Shown: positions 43,351-53,294, counted from the stretch's first letter. The stretch: DNA of 64,000 nt from an uncultured Aquimarina sp. (GCA_947498815.1 CANMLU010000003.1:248001-312000); one strand, 5' to 3'. Notes: a model not told the origin generated them from the letters alone. Numbers and translations are program-made.

Positions 43351-45444
43351 ATGAACCAAAACATATTACAATACGAATCTAAAGTATGGTCCACTGCGGA
43401 TCTTTTAATAGGTGCAGGAATAAAGCAATCAGACTTTCCTAAATATATGATGCCCTACTTTGCCATGATAATGCTAGAAAGTAGATTGGTAAGGCATTAT
43501 AAAGAATTATTAAAAGATTTTGGAGCAGAATCAATAAACGATGTAGAAGATATTCAAGATTTTATAGACGAGTTTAAGGACTATAATATTGGATATAATG
43601 ATATTGTAATTAGGCAACAGAAAACACTATCCGAAATCTGTAAAAATGACAAAACGTTTGATAACGATTTTGATACCTACTTAAAATCATTCGACCCAGA
43701 AACAAAGGAGCTGTTAGGTGTTGACAGAGGAAATACAGAGGAAAAGTATTTAGATATTTCTGGAGTTAGTGGACAACTCCGTAAAAAAGATATCCTGTTT
43801 GACACAGTAAAAAAATGGAGCGAAATAGACTTAACTCCATTTAATAACTCTGATATAACAACACTAGAAGAACATATAAAACGTAAATGGGCAGATATTT
43901 CAGCAGAGACAGCTGGGGAGCAATATACTCCTGATGATATTATAGCCTTAATTTCAGAAATTATCTTATCTAAAACTGAAGATAATGGCGAGTTTTTAAC
44001 AATATATGACCCAACTTGTGGCGGAGGAAATATGCTCTTTGGAGTCGAAGATAGGATTAACGAAAAATATAAAAGACCTACTAAAACATATGGCGAGGAT
44101 TGGAGTGATAGTCTTTATGCTTTAGCTAAAATTGAAAGTCGTTTCCGTACCGATTCAGATATTAAGTATGGTAATACATTAACTAACATCTCATTTATAG
44201 AAAAGAAATTTGATATAATTGTAGCAAATCCACCATATGGGGTGGATTGGAAAGGTTACAAAAAAGATATAGTAAATGATACTACAGAACGTTTTCATGC
44301 TTTACCATCAATTTCAGATGGACAATTTTTATTTACGCAACATATTTTATCGCAATTAGATAATAACGGTTTATCGGTGGTGGTTCATAATGGCTCAACC
44401 TTGTTTAGTGGAGATGCAGGAAGTGGAGAAAGTAATATCCGTAAATACTTTTTTGATAATGATTGGGTAGAAGCTATTATACAGATGCCTACTGATGAAT
44501 TTTTTAACACAGGTATTTACACTTATTTATGGATTTTCAATAAAAATAAAGCAGAAGAAAGAAGAGATAAAGTAATCCTGATTAACGCTAGCGAGTTTTA
44601 CAAGCCTTTGAAGAAAAGCAAAGGTAGAAAGCGTAAAGAAATGGTGTTTGACAATAGAAAAACTATTGTTGACGCATTAATCAATTTTGAAGACACAGAC
44701 TTTGCAAAGGTATTTGATAAATGGTATTTCTACTATAATAAACAAGCTATAATGCTCACTAATGTTGATAAAAACGGTAAAACGTTTGAAGACCAATTAC
44801 CAGTAAAGAAAAATAAACAAGGTGAAGAAATTAAAGCAAAATCTATAAAACTAAACCCTACTAAAATAACAAAGATTAGTGAAGAAGAGAATATAGAAAT
44901 TACAGACTTTGAAATTAAAAGTTTTGATACTGATAAATATAATTCTTTAATGGAATACTATGCAGAAGATGTAAAACCTTTAGTAAATAGCTTAGATTAT
45001 AAAGAGTCAGATTTAAAAGTAACTACTGAGAAAACAAGCTATTATTTTGATTCTGATAAAGAAACCATTATGGAGGTATCTAATGATGGTAAAACAGCGT
45101 TAGGGTGTGGTAAAATAGTAATTAAAGCATCGTATAAAAAGGCCACTAAAACTAAAGATGCCTGTATATTAATTACCGCAGAATTAACACCAGATTACGA
45201 GAAAGATTACGAGATTATACCTTATGCACCAGTAGAGAAAGACAATAAACAAAACATTGCCGATTTTATGGCAAAATACATTACAAAACCATTTAGATAT
45301 ATTGATAATACGATTGGTGTAGAAATAAATTTTAATAAGGTGTTCTATAAGCCAGAGGAGTTACGTTCATTAGCAGAAATTACTATTGATTTACAAAACT
45401 TAGAAAATGAATTGTTAAACCTTGAACAAGAATTAGCAATTTAA
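43351..45444 (+). CDS. hsdM: Type I restriction-modification DNA methyltransferase (HsdM)
   Basis: 697 residues. Adenine methylase subunit: GEQYTPDDIIALI (189-201) leads into SAM motif I DPTCGGGNMLFG (220-231), and the catalytic motif is NPPYGVDW (293-300). About 130 extra residues precede the N-terminal helical domain, and the C-terminal part beyond residue 480 is long and charged, so it is larger than EcoKI HsdM and belongs to a divergent subtype. The stop codon overlaps the hsdS start (TAATG). With HsdS it methylates; with HsdS and HsdR it restricts unmodified DNA. Confidence 0.93.
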   Translation: MNQNILQYESKVWSTADLLIGAGIKQSDFPKYMMPYFAMIMLESRLVRHYKELLKDFGAESINDVEDIQDFIDEFKDYNIGYNDIVIRQQKTLSEICKNDKTFDNDFDTYLKSFDPETKELLGVDRGNTEEKYLDISGVSGQLRKKDILFDTVKKWSEIDLTPFNNSDITTLEEHIKRKWADISAETAGEQYTPDDIIALISEIILSKTEDNGEFLTIYDPTCGGGNMLFGVEDRINEKYKRPTKTYGEDWSDSLYALAKIESRFRTDSDIKYGNTLTNISFIEKKFDIIVANPPYGVDWKGYKKDIVNDTTERFHALPSISDGQFLFTQHILSQLDNNGLSVVVHNGSTLFSGDAGSGESNIRKYFFDNDWVEAIIQMPTDEFFNTGIYTYLWIFNKNKAEERRDKVILINASEFYKPLKKSKGRKRKEMVFDNRKTIVDALINFEDTDFAKVFDKWYFYYNKQAIMLTNVDKNGKTFEDQLPVKKNKQGEEIKAKSIKLNPTKITKISEEENIEITDFEIKSFDTDKYNSLMEYYAEDVKPLVNSLDYKESDLKVTTEKTSYYFDSDKETIMEVSNDGKTALGCGKIVIKASYKKATKTKDACILITAELTPDYEKDYEIIPYAPVEKDNKQNIADFMAKYITKPFRYIDNTIGVEINFNKVFYKPEELRSLAEITIDLQNLENELLNLEQELAI

Positions 45445-46748
45445 TGAAAAAGTATAGCAAGTATAAAGATTCTGGTATAGAGTGGTTGGGATATATTCCT
45501 GAACATTGGGAAAATTTTAGAGTTGACTGGGTTAGTAAAATTGTTAGAGGTAACACAGGATTAAAAAAAGATGAATTACTTACTAATGGTGATTATGTTG
45601 CTTTACAATATGGGAAAACATATAAAGTTGATGAAGTTAATAATGATTTTCAGTTTTATGTAAATAATGAGCTTTATAAAAAAAGTCAAATAGTAAATTA
45701 TGGTAATACTATTTTAATATCAACCTCTGAAACGCTTGAAGATTTAGGTCATTCTTATTTTTATAATAGAGAGGATTTAGGCTTATTGGGAGGAGAACAA
45801 ATATTATTAAAGCCAGATAGTAAGCAGATAATTGAAAAATATCTATACTATTATTCAAAGTATTTTTGTTCAGAGTTAAGGAAGTACGCTACAGGTTTAA
45901 AGGTTTTTAGATTTAATATTGACGATTTAAAAAATATATTTATTCTTATCCCATCTATCAAAGAACAAACACTAATAGCAAATTATTTAGATTCTAAGAC
46001 CAAAGTAATAGATAAAAAAATAAGTCTTTTAGAAAAAAAAATAAAACACTACAAAGCATATCGTAAATCTCTAATTAATGAAACTGTTACTAAAGGTTTA
46101 AACAAAGATGTTGTACTAAAAGGCAGTGCTATTAATTGGATAGGTGAAATTCCAGAACATTGGGAAGTTAAGAGAATAAAATCCTTATTCAAAGAAAGAA
46201 ATGAAAGGTCAGTAAATGGGATTGGTGATTTATTGTCGGTTTCTGAATATTATGGTGTAGCCAAAAGAGTTGATAAAATTAAAGATGACGAAGTTTTAGT
46301 AAGGGCAAAAACATTAGAGGATTATAAGGTTTGTTACAATAATGATTTAGTCATAAATATTATGTTAGCTTGGAAAAAAGGACTTGGCATCTCTAATTAT
46401 GATGGTTTGGTAAGCCCTGCTTATTGTGTATTTGAACCAAATAAAGTTATTTTTCCTAATTATTATCATTACCTATTTCGTACAGATATTTTTTCTGCAG
46501 AGTTTAAAAGAAATTCAAGAGGTATAATAGAATCACGCTTAAGGTTATATCCAGATAAGTTTTTTTCAATTACCACAATTTTTCCATCACTAAAAGAACA
46601 AAAACAAATAGCAAACTATTTAGATGCAAAAACGTCTTTAATAGACAATATTATACTAAATATCGAGTCTCAAATCATTACTTTAAAAGAGTTACGCAAA
46701 TCGTTAATTAACGAAGTAGTAATAGGTAAAATAAAAGTAAGTGCATAA
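45444..46748 (+). CDS. hsdS: Type I restriction-modification specificity subunit (HsdS)
   Basis: 434 residues in two similar halves, each a target-recognition domain plus a long helix. Each half opens with a near-repeat: IEWLGYIPEHWE at about 11 and INWIGEIPEHWE at about 230. Each half closes with an EQ...IANYLD(S/A)KT...ID segment and a helix ending RKSLINE. The two halves set the two parts of the split recognition sequence; neither can be predicted here. The gene is intact, overlapping hsdM by one base. Confidence 0.93.
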   Translation: MKKYSKYKDSGIEWLGYIPEHWENFRVDWVSKIVRGNTGLKKDELLTNGDYVALQYGKTYKVDEVNNDFQFYVNNELYKKSQIVNYGNTILISTSETLEDLGHSYFYNREDLGLLGGEQILLKPDSKQIIEKYLYYYSKYFCSELRKYATGLKVFRFNIDDLKNIFILIPSIKEQTLIANYLDSKTKVIDKKISLLEKKIKHYKAYRKSLINETVTKGLNKDVVLKGSAINWIGEIPEHWEVKRIKSLFKERNERSVNGIGDLLSVSEYYGVAKRVDKIKDDEVLVRAKTLEDYKVCYNNDLVINIMLAWKKGLGISNYDGLVSPAYCVFEPNKVIFPNYYHYLFRTDIFSAEFKRNSRGIIESRLRLYPDKFFSITTIFPSLKEQKQIANYLDAKTSLIDNIILNIESQIITLKELRKSLINEVVIGKIKVSA

Positions 46749-46750
46749 AT

Positions 46751-49700
46751 ATGGATGAATTAACACTACAAGATAAATACTTAATGAACTTCTTTACCAA
46801 TCGTGCAGATGGATTACAGTATAAAGAAGTAAGAGCAAATACAGTTTCCAAATTACATTTTGTAGTAGAAGATTTAAAATACTTTATTAGCGAAACTACA
46901 CTTAACAAAACTGCTTATCGTAAGCTCTTAAAAAAGTTTGATAATAACGAAAAGCGATTGCTACAAGAATTTCAAGAGTTTTTAAATAAGCGTATAGGTG
47001 AGTCTATGAATATGGCATTGTTTATTAATAACAATAAGTCCGTAACTTTTAGGGGTGTTAAAATCAATTTATTTTATCCGAGCGGTAGTATAACGCACGA
47101 AGACAAATTATTTAACCAAAATAGATTCTCAGTAGTACAAGAGTTGCCATACATTCATAAATATCAAGACAAAACACAATTTAGTTTTCGTCCTGATATT
47201 ACTTTTTTCTTAAATGGCATTTTTTTAGGCTATTCAGAGCTAAAGTCTAACTATAATAATCAAAGCGCACATAAGGACGGCAAAATAAAAATAGCAAACG
47301 ACTATCAAAAAGCAGTAACAAGTTACTTAGATATAGCAGATGGTAATGATGCGGATAAAAGTATTCGCAAAGACTTTTTAAAGATATTTGAAAAAGCCAT
47401 ACATATTACAACTACAGATGTTCAAGATACTTTTATAATCAGAAATATTGCCAATCATTTTGATACCATAAAAACAAAAGTTGAAGATAAATCGTATGAC
47501 TTTGAAGAGTACAAAACTAAGGTTGCCTACGACTTAAAATCATATCCGGTATTAGATAAAGAAGCAACTAAACAACAACGTTTTGAAGAAGTATTCAAGG
47601 CATTGTACGGTAAAAAAATGATAGAACGAGAAATACTCTATTACAACTTTATCGAACGTGAATTAGTGAAATCTGAAAAAGGAAAACAAAAAGAATACAA
47701 ACATAATGATGGAAGATTAATTGCACCAAGACCAAAACAGAAATTTGGAGCAGATAAAATCATAAAAAAGATAGATGAATTTTTAGAACATGAAGATCAG
47801 CCAGATTACTTTATTAATAAACTACGAGAGCAACTAACCAAAAAAGGTTTAGGGGCTTTACAAATAGAAGATTTAATAAGTAAAAGGCAAAAGTATCAAA
47901 ATAATAAGAACGTGTATTCTTTACTCTTACAATATGCAGCAGGGTTTGGAAAGAGTAATATTATAGGGTGGACATCTTTACAATTAAAAGATTTACGAAG
48001 AGATGATGAGTTTGTTTATGACAAAATAATGCTTATTGTAGATAGAGTTCAGTTACGAGACCAACTAGATAGTAAAATGTACAATATGAACATAGCAAAC
48101 AGTATGTTCATAGAAGCAAACAACAAAAAATCCTTTTTAGAAGCTTTAAATACAGATAAACGTATTGTCGTAGTTAATCTTCAGAAGTTTAATTCAATAA
48201 GAGAGTTTTTAGATGATGAAGTGGTACAAAAGCTATCATCTATGCGTATAGCCTTTCTTATTGATGAAATACACCGTTCTAATAGTGGTACGCAACATGA
48301 AGAAATGGTATCTTTATTTGATGAACTACAAAACAGTTTTGATTCCAATTCTGAATACAAAAAAAAATATAATAAAAAGAATTTAATAATTGGTTTTACT
48401 GCTACTCCGAGTGATGTTACTTTAGCACGTTTTGGAGAATATAACAAATATGCAGAAGCCGAAAAAATATGGGTTCCATTTGATAGCTATACAATGAAAG
48501 AAGCAATTGAAGATGGCTATATTCTAAACCCAATTAAAGGTATTGTTCCTGTATCTGCAAAAATGTATTTTGAAAAACCTGTAGATGCCTTAGAAGGTTT
48601 TGAAGGAGATATTGGTTATGGGGATATGCCGGATAATCCAGATACTGGAGTAGATGCAAACGGTAAAAAATACCGAATTAGCAAAAAAGATATTTATGAG
48701 AATGAAGAACGTATAGAAGCTATTTCAAAGTTTGTTGCAAAAAGATTAGTAACAGCCGTTTATCACAACATTAGAGGAACAGCAAAAGCTATGTTTGCAG
48801 CTTCATCTATTAAAGCAGCTATAAAATACAGTAAATACATTCAGCAATATTTTAACGACTTCACAAGTGAGAAAAAGTACGAACGTTTTAAAGATGCACC
48901 TATTTATATTGTGTATAGTTCAGATGGACAGAAATATGAAAGTGCAACAACCTTAAATCGTGGTTTATCAGAAGCTAAAGCACTACAGAATTTTGCATTA
49001 AAGAAGAATGGTTTAGTTATCGTTGTAGATAAATTACAAACAGGATTTGATGAGCCTAAATTACATACCTTATTTTTAGATAAAGAAATAAGAGGTATTA
49101 ATGCAATACAAACTATTTCAAGAGTAAACCGAACAGCAGGAAAGTATAAAAAAGACTGTAAAATTATAGACTTTTCATATAAGAATGTAAATGTAAATAA
49201 TATAAAACAAGCCTTTGAACATTTTAGCAATGTGGTAGTTAGTGATTTTGATCCATTAGGGCAAGAACAACTATTAGAAGAAATTTACCAGAATCTGAAT
49301 CAAGAGAATGTGTTTAAAACTCATTTTAATTTATTCAAAGAATATCAGCAAGGAGATAAAAAAGATATATCTGCAATACAAGATTTTGAAAATACAGTTA
49401 CACAATTAGTAAGAAAGCAACTAGAAGAAGCTAAAAAAATAAAACAACAGATTAACAAATACTTTAAAATCTTAAATCTAATAGCTTTTGTTATTGAGAT
49501 TGACGAGAAGTATAGCGAAGATCATTTTACAGAGTTCTGGTACAGGTACAATGTGTTATATAACTCATTAACAGGAACAATAGAATTGATAGATGATGTA
49601 GATGTGTATTTTGATAATAGAATTGGTATAGTCGCTCCACTAGAAGAAGTTGAGAAAACTAAAAATAGACAAGGTAATTCTGAACCATCTGGTAAGCCAA

Positions 49701-50023
49701 GTAAACAATATAAGTTTGACATTTTAGCAGTTATAGAAAAGCGTAATGAAGAAGAAGAAGAGATTGAAGCTTTAATACTAGATTTTCAAAATAAAATCGA
49801 AGCCTTTTTTAAATATGTAAAATTACCAGAAAATGGTAAACATTTAATTGCTAAAATGAAAGACGGAGGTTCTGTTTTTGACGAAGAAGAAATATACAAT
49901 GACTTTGCAAAGATTTACAGAAAATACATTAGAAGAAATAGAAAAACCTTAGGTCAATTTTTTATCAAAGAAACACAAGATATAATAAACCAATTATGTG
50001 ATGATTTTGAAAAGTTATTATAG
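46751..50023 (+). CDS. hsdR: Type I restriction endonuclease/translocase subunit (HsdR)
   Basis: 1090 residues. The N-terminal nuclease domain has a PD-(D/E)xK core in SFRPDITFFLNGIFLGYSEL followed by K (Asp near 148, Glu-x-Lys near 165-167). The SF2 motor shows motif I in QYAAGFGKSNIIGW (about 394-407), the DEIH box in LIDEIHRSNSG (about 505), and motif III GFTATPSD. Later, VDKLQTGFDEPKLHTLFLDK and TISRVNRTAGKYKK cover motifs V and VI. It starts 2 bases after hsdS, giving a complete hsdMSR operon. Its strand is opposite to the phage-like operon that ends 21 bases away. Confidence 0.94.
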   Translation: MDELTLQDKYLMNFFTNRADGLQYKEVRANTVSKLHFVVEDLKYFISETTLNKTAYRKLLKKFDNNEKRLLQEFQEFLNKRIGESMNMALFINNNKSVTFRGVKINLFYPSGSITHEDKLFNQNRFSVVQELPYIHKYQDKTQFSFRPDITFFLNGIFLGYSELKSNYNNQSAHKDGKIKIANDYQKAVTSYLDIADGNDADKSIRKDFLKIFEKAIHITTTDVQDTFIIRNIANHFDTIKTKVEDKSYDFEEYKTKVAYDLKSYPVLDKEATKQQRFEEVFKALYGKKMIEREILYYNFIERELVKSEKGKQKEYKHNDGRLIAPRPKQKFGADKIIKKIDEFLEHEDQPDYFINKLREQLTKKGLGALQIEDLISKRQKYQNNKNVYSLLLQYAAGFGKSNIIGWTSLQLKDLRRDDEFVYDKIMLIVDRVQLRDQLDSKMYNMNIANSMFIEANNKKSFLEALNTDKRIVVVNLQKFNSIREFLDDEVVQKLSSMRIAFLIDEIHRSNSGTQHEEMVSLFDELQNSFDSNSEYKKKYNKKNLIIGFTATPSDVTLARFGEYNKYAEAEKIWVPFDSYTMKEAIEDGYILNPIKGIVPVSAKMYFEKPVDALEGFEGDIGYGDMPDNPDTGVDANGKKYRISKKDIYENEERIEAISKFVAKRLVTAVYHNIRGTAKAMFAASSIKAAIKYSKYIQQYFNDFTSEKKYERFKDAPIYIVYSSDGQKYESATTLNRGLSEAKALQNFALKKNGLVIVVDKLQTGFDEPKLHTLFLDKEIRGINAIQTISRVNRTAGKYKKDCKIIDFSYKNVNVNNIKQAFEHFSNVVVSDFDPLGQEQLLEEIYQNLNQENVFKTHFNLFKEYQQGDKKDISAIQDFENTVTQLVRKQLEEAKKIKQQINKYFKILNLIAFVIEIDEKYSEDHFTEFWYRYNVLYNSLTGTIELIDDVDVYFDNRIGIVAPLEEVEKTKNRQGNSEPSGKPSKQYKFDILAVIEKRNEEEEEIEALILDFQNKIEAFFKYVKLPENGKHLIAKMKDGGSVFDEEEIYNDFAKIYRKYIRRNRKTLGQFFIKETQDIINQLCDDFEKLL

Positions 50024-50043
50024 CCTATATTGGCTATTTTACC

Positions 50044-50271
50044 TCAAGGTTCCCCCAACCGCTTAAACAAAAAGCGCACCACTTCCGGGCGTAATAGTTT
50101 GGTACTTTTTTTATAACCGAATTGTTTTAGCTCTTCCATGTATGTGTGGATCCATGAAGAAAAAGTTTTGGTGCACACATTATACAAAGCTGCTAGCTCA
50201 TATTTGTAATAAGCTTTAACCTTAACAGGCTGCTCGCCTTCAAAATAAATCGGTTTCTTAAAAGTTCCCAT
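50044..50271 (-). CDS. DUF4248-like small DNA-binding protein
   Basis: 75 residues. The pattern YYKYELAALYNVCTKTFSSWI...LLRPEVVRFLFKRLGEP matches DUF4248-type proteins of Bacteroidota, whose fold includes a helix-turn-helix; the ending LGEP is typical. It is similar to the 56-residue plus-strand protein at 60094 (QELSAFLGISRQTL and LLYPYEVRLVYKAFG align), so the two are probably paralogues. It overlaps the gene upstream by 14 bases and is the last gene of the long minus-strand operon. Confidence 0.65.
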   Translation of the reverse strand: MGTFKKPIYFEGEQPVKVKAYYKYELAALYNVCTKTFSSWIHTYMEELKQFGYKKSTKLLRPEVVRFLFKRLGEP

Positions 50272-50455
50272 ATGTATTTCCTAGTTCTTTATGTTCTTCA
50301 GGTATCAATTCTTCTCCAATACAGCTTCCAATAAATCCTCCGATCAGGATAAAAGGGTAGGTTTCGTTAGGAGTATATTTCTTAGCGAGAATAAACCCTA
50401 GCATACTACCTACCAAAGCCAATCCTGCCTTTTTTGTATTTTTTGATACTTTCAT
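50258..50455 (-). CDS. Small two-helix membrane protein
   Basis: 65 residues. Two hydrophobic glycine-rich helices (KAGLALVGSMLGFILAK and YPFILIGGFIGSCIGEEL) with an intervening short loop and a charged end. It is 3 bases after the lysin-like gene, a usual place for a holin or related lysis protein, but size and topology are not decisive. It may equally be a small virion membrane protein. Confidence 0.6.
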   Translation of the reverse strand: MKVSKNTKKAGLALVGSMLGFILAKKYTPNETYPFILIGGFIGSCIGEELIPEEHKELGNTYGNF

Positions 50456-50458
50456 TTT

Positions 50459-51118
50459 CTAATTCAATCGATGTATTGCTAATAATCCCCCCACCGCAAT
50501 AACTGACCCCCACGCCACATGACTTAATCTCCTTCGACGCTCGTCTCTAAAATCTACCAGGGTTACCGTAAAAGAATTTCCATAGCGGTTTTGATGCTCC
50601 CCGGAAATACTCATAAATCGATTAAAATCTTCAGCATTAGCAAACACCAAACATCCGGCAGAGAAGTCATCAATCACTTTGGTGGTTCCATGTTTTCTAG
50701 CTCTATGAATATTGATTCCAAACCTTCCGGTATCCTTGACCCCAGACTCAAACCATTTAAATAACCCCTTACGCTCATAATTCCTAATAATAGTAACCGG
50801 AGCGGTTTGTATCAGTGCTGGATATACACCTCTATGCTTCCCTAAACTATAAGCATTTTTGTATTGCCCTTTTTGTAAAAATGCTGTTCCCTGCGGATGG
50901 ATTGGATTTTCCAACCAATACTGTCCGGGATCCGTGGTGGCTTTAAAGATATGATACACCCATTTCTCCTGATCATTGGTATAGAATACATGAATCTCAT
51001 CATCAAACTGGTTACTTCGAACAAATCGGCTTCTATAACCTACAATATTGAGTCTAAAGGGCTCCATATATACTTCATAGCCTTTGCTTTTTAATATCTG
51101 TAAACTCTTTAATAGCAT
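50459..51118 (-). CDS. Lysin-like protein with NIHR...SAGC motif and C-terminal anchor
   Basis: 219 residues. The middle shows FKATTDPGQYWLENPIHPQGTAFL, then GRFGINIHRARKHGTT (His138) and DDFSAGCLVFANAEDF (Cys156). A conserved His followed by S-x-G-C resembles the active site of YkuD-type L,D-transpeptidases and related phage cell-wall enzymes. The last about 18 residues (VAWGSVIAVGGLLAIHRL) are hydrophobic and could anchor it to the membrane. I infer peptidoglycan processing, either lysis or entry, for the element. The biochemical reaction is not shown by the sequence. Confidence 0.65.
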   Translation of the reverse strand: MLLKSLQILKSKGYEVYMEPFRLNIVGYRSRFVRSNQFDDEIHVFYTNDQEKWVYHIFKATTDPGQYWLENPIHPQGTAFLQKGQYKNAYSLGKHRGVYPALIQTAPVTIIRNYERKGLFKWFESGVKDTGRFGINIHRARKHGTTKVIDDFSAGCLVFANAEDFNRFMSISGEHQNRYGNSFTVTLVDFRDERRRRLSHVAWGSVIAVGGLLAIHRLN

Positions 51119-51226
51119 TATTAGATAATTATTGATGATTTTTAGTTGATCGTCTTATGATAAGTCAGAAACCGTCCACTCCAGACTTGAAGAAGTTCTT
51201 CTTTTAGCTGTCCGGAGAACTGGGCT

Positions 51227-51613
51227 TTACAATGTCCTGGTTAAAAATGCTACTGCAAATAAAAATGCAAAAAATATAGAGGTAGATAATTTTAGTTTTT
51301 GCCATGGTGATATGGTTTTAAAATCTTCGCGAAAATGATGTTCCAGATACTCTTCTGATGTTGGCCATATAAGCTTCATCAAAATGCGTACAATCCCATG
51401 AATCGCAAAGATGCCAATGATTGCCAAGAGATAAGCCTGAAATACCCTTGCATCGTAGTCACTTAAATCTATCCATCTAAGAAATACAACACTATGTGCC
51501 AAAATCATAAAGCCTAATGCTAAAGAGGAGCGTTCTTTCCATACTTTAAAGTATCTGCATAGCGATTTTGGAGTATCAAAAACCCTCTTTATTCTTTCAA
51601 TTATTTTTTTCAT
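51227..51613 (-). CDS. Three-helix membrane protein (holin-like)
   Basis: 128 residues with hydrophobic helices at about 32-47 (LALGFMILAHSVVFL), 62-82 (YLLAIIGIFAIHGIVRILM) and 108-125 (TSIFFAFLFAVAFLT). A basic N-terminus (KKIIERIKRVF) suggests a cytoplasmic start. Position between the peptidoglycan-binding and lysin-like genes makes a holin-like role reasonable, without a family match. About 108 bases separate it from the lysin-like gene; no gene or clear signal is seen there. Confidence 0.55.
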   Translation of the reverse strand: MKKIIERIKRVFDTPKSLCRYFKVWKERSSLALGFMILAHSVVFLRWIDLSDYDARVFQAYLLAIIGIFAIHGIVRILMKLIWPTSEEYLEHHFREDFKTISPWQKLKLSTSIFFAFLFAVAFLTRTL

Positions 51614-51645
51614 ATTGTTTATATTTTAATTTTTCGGTTTTACAT

Positions 51646-52647
51646 TTACATAACCGATAAGTTGTGCGTTGGTGCATAAACCGTCTCTCCGGATTGGGTT
51701 AGAATTCTTGTCATTCCATTTTCTATATCTGTAATGTATCCCACTATGGTATTGGGTTGTACCTCAGGGAGGATAAAGGATCCATCTTCTGCCTTGAGTA
51801 GGGTTGGCTTTTCTGCTACAGCCAGGTTCCATTGTTGGGTGGCATTGCTACGGTCCATATCACTATCCGTGCCCTCTAAACCCGGAACAAACCATATACC
51901 ACGCGTATTTTGTTTGAGTCCCATCCTTCTGAATTCAGCTCTTATTTTCACTTTTTCTAAATCCTTATTCCTAAAAGCCACACTAAGTAGTGCATTGACT
52001 AATGAACTTACTCTGGTACCTAGAATCCTTACATTTTGAAAAAAGACACTTACCTGTTTATATTCTTCCGGAGAGGCTATTTTCTTCAACCCCCTCAAGA
52101 CACCAAACAAGTTTCGCTTGTTGGCCGCATCGATCAACTCTTTGGCAATACCTCCTGCTCCCAAAGCTCCAAAGGGAACTTTATCAACGCTGCCTACTAA
52201 AGCCGTAAAAGTACTTTGCGTGATTGCAGAGGGAAATCCCGCAGCACGCAACGCTCTTTCGGTTCCTCTCCCAAAAATACCGTCTGGTTTTCCGTTTCTG
52301 AAACTAGTTTCTTTGATGATCAGCCCAGCTTGTCCTCCTTTTTCTAACAATGCTTTTTGTACCATTTGCACCAGGGAACCTCTGGCTCCTCTTCGAAGTG
52401 GAAAACTGCCGGAAGAAACCACAGGAAGCACAGGGCTAGTCACAATACCTCTGGGTGTTGGAGGAGTAATGGGAGTTATGTTACCCCTAGCTGTTACCTT
52501 GCGATTTCTTAAGTAATTATATGCCAGGTATCCGCCACTGATAAGAGCGGCAACCCCAAGGCCATACATCACATATTTCTTTTGATCAGCTTGCTTTTTT
52601 GTCTTTTTGTTTTTTGTCTGTCTAACTGCGACGGTTTGCGTTTTCAT
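51646..52647 (-). CDS. Membrane-anchored peptidoglycan-binding-domain protein
   Basis: 333 residues. A basic start (KNKKTKKQADQKK) and one membrane helix (YVMYGLGVAALISGGYLAYNYL) are followed by a proline-rich linker and a PG_binding_1-type domain at about 82-150: PLRRGARGSLVQMVQKAL, PDGIFGRGTERALRAAGF. The C-terminal half contains RMGLKQNTRGIWFVPGLEGTD and an EDGSFILPEVQPNTIVGYI strand set, without a known domain. I infer a structural or entry protein that contacts cell wall. No catalytic muramidase motif is visible. Confidence 0.7.
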   Translation of the reverse strand: MKTQTVAVRQTKNKKTKKQADQKKYVMYGLGVAALISGGYLAYNYLRNRKVTARGNITPITPPTPRGIVTSPVLPVVSSGSFPLRRGARGSLVQMVQKALLEKGGQAGLIIKETSFRNGKPDGIFGRGTERALRAAGFPSAITQSTFTALVGSVDKVPFGALGAGGIAKELIDAANKRNLFGVLRGLKKIASPEEYKQVSVFFQNVRILGTRVSSLVNALLSVAFRNKDLEKVKIRAEFRRMGLKQNTRGIWFVPGLEGTDSDMDRSNATQQWNLAVAEKPTLLKAEDGSFILPEVQPNTIVGYITDIENGMTRILTQSGETVYAPTHNLSVM

Positions 52648-52650
52648 CGT

Positions 52651-53079
52651 TTACGTTTTTGAATTGATAATTTCCTGAGCGATGGCAAATTCTTCTGTTG
52701 ATAGCTCATCCATGAGGTCTGCGGATAAATTACTTCCATATAAATCCCGATAGGCACGTTCTACTTTTTTTAGAATGGCATAAGAAGGTATTTCCTCCAG
52801 AGTTTGATATACAGCCTCTTCATTGGTCCCCCATCCAAAAGGTTTGTCATTTTCAAAAGCCAGCTTTAAACGGATAGCAAAGTTTGCCGGATTACCGGGC
52901 TGTAAAGCATTTATTTCGCGTCTGTTCCTTTTAAACCGTATCATCAAAGCCCGTAGAGTAAAAAACACTCCAATACCTAACCCACTAGCCAATAAAACAG
53001 TAGTCACATTTTTACCTAGTGTTACTTTGGGTGTTTTTTGTATTGCTTTAACTGCAAGTGCTGCTGCGGGTAGTGCCAT
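52651..53079 (-). CDS. Hypothetical protein with one membrane helix
   Basis: 142 residues. One helix near the start (TVLLASGLGIGVFFTLRALMI) is followed by a basic stretch and a soluble part with FENDKPFGWGTNEEAVYQTLEEI and a helical end. The end LEEIPSYAILKKVERAYRDLYGSNL looks like an annexin-like or globular helical unit, similar to parts of other proteins in this operon type. Start is 3 bases from the next gene, so it is co-transcribed. Confidence 0.55.
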   Translation of the reverse strand: MALPAAALAVKAIQKTPKVTLGKNVTTVLLASGLGIGVFFTLRALMIRFKRNRREINALQPGNPANFAIRLKLAFENDKPFGWGTNEEAVYQTLEEIPSYAILKKVERAYRDLYGSNLSADLMDELSTEEFAIAQEIINSKT

Positions 53080-53080
53080 C

Positions 53081-53263
53081 TTATTTTTTATGTATTTTCA
53101 TTCTAACCAGGTTTCGGATAAATGCATCCTTAAGAAATAACTGCTCCATTCGGATGATACCCTTGGCTCCAAAATGTTTGTTCATGGTTTCAAAAGCCTT
53201 TTTTACCTGATGAGCTTCTGCTTTATCGTGTACTTGTACTCCTATTGTAATCTGTGCTTCCAT
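53081..53263 (-). CDS. Small hypothetical protein
   Basis: 60 residues, basic, alpha/beta (EAQITIGVQVHDKAEAHQVKKAF, RNLVRMKIHKK). No family recognised. Tight spacing in the operon (1 base to the next gene) supports that it is real. Confidence 0.5.
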   Translation of the reverse strand: MEAQITIGVQVHDKAEAHQVKKAFETMNKHFGAKGIIRMEQLFLKDAFIRNLVRMKIHKK

Positions 53264-53294
53264 ATGTATTGTAAGATTTATGAGTTTCTAAGTA

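Noticed and set aside
50459-51118. Classical phage lysozyme (E-x8-D/E glycosidase)
   Set aside because: No glycosidase active-site pattern is visible; the His...SAGC arrangement suggests a different, cysteine-type enzyme.
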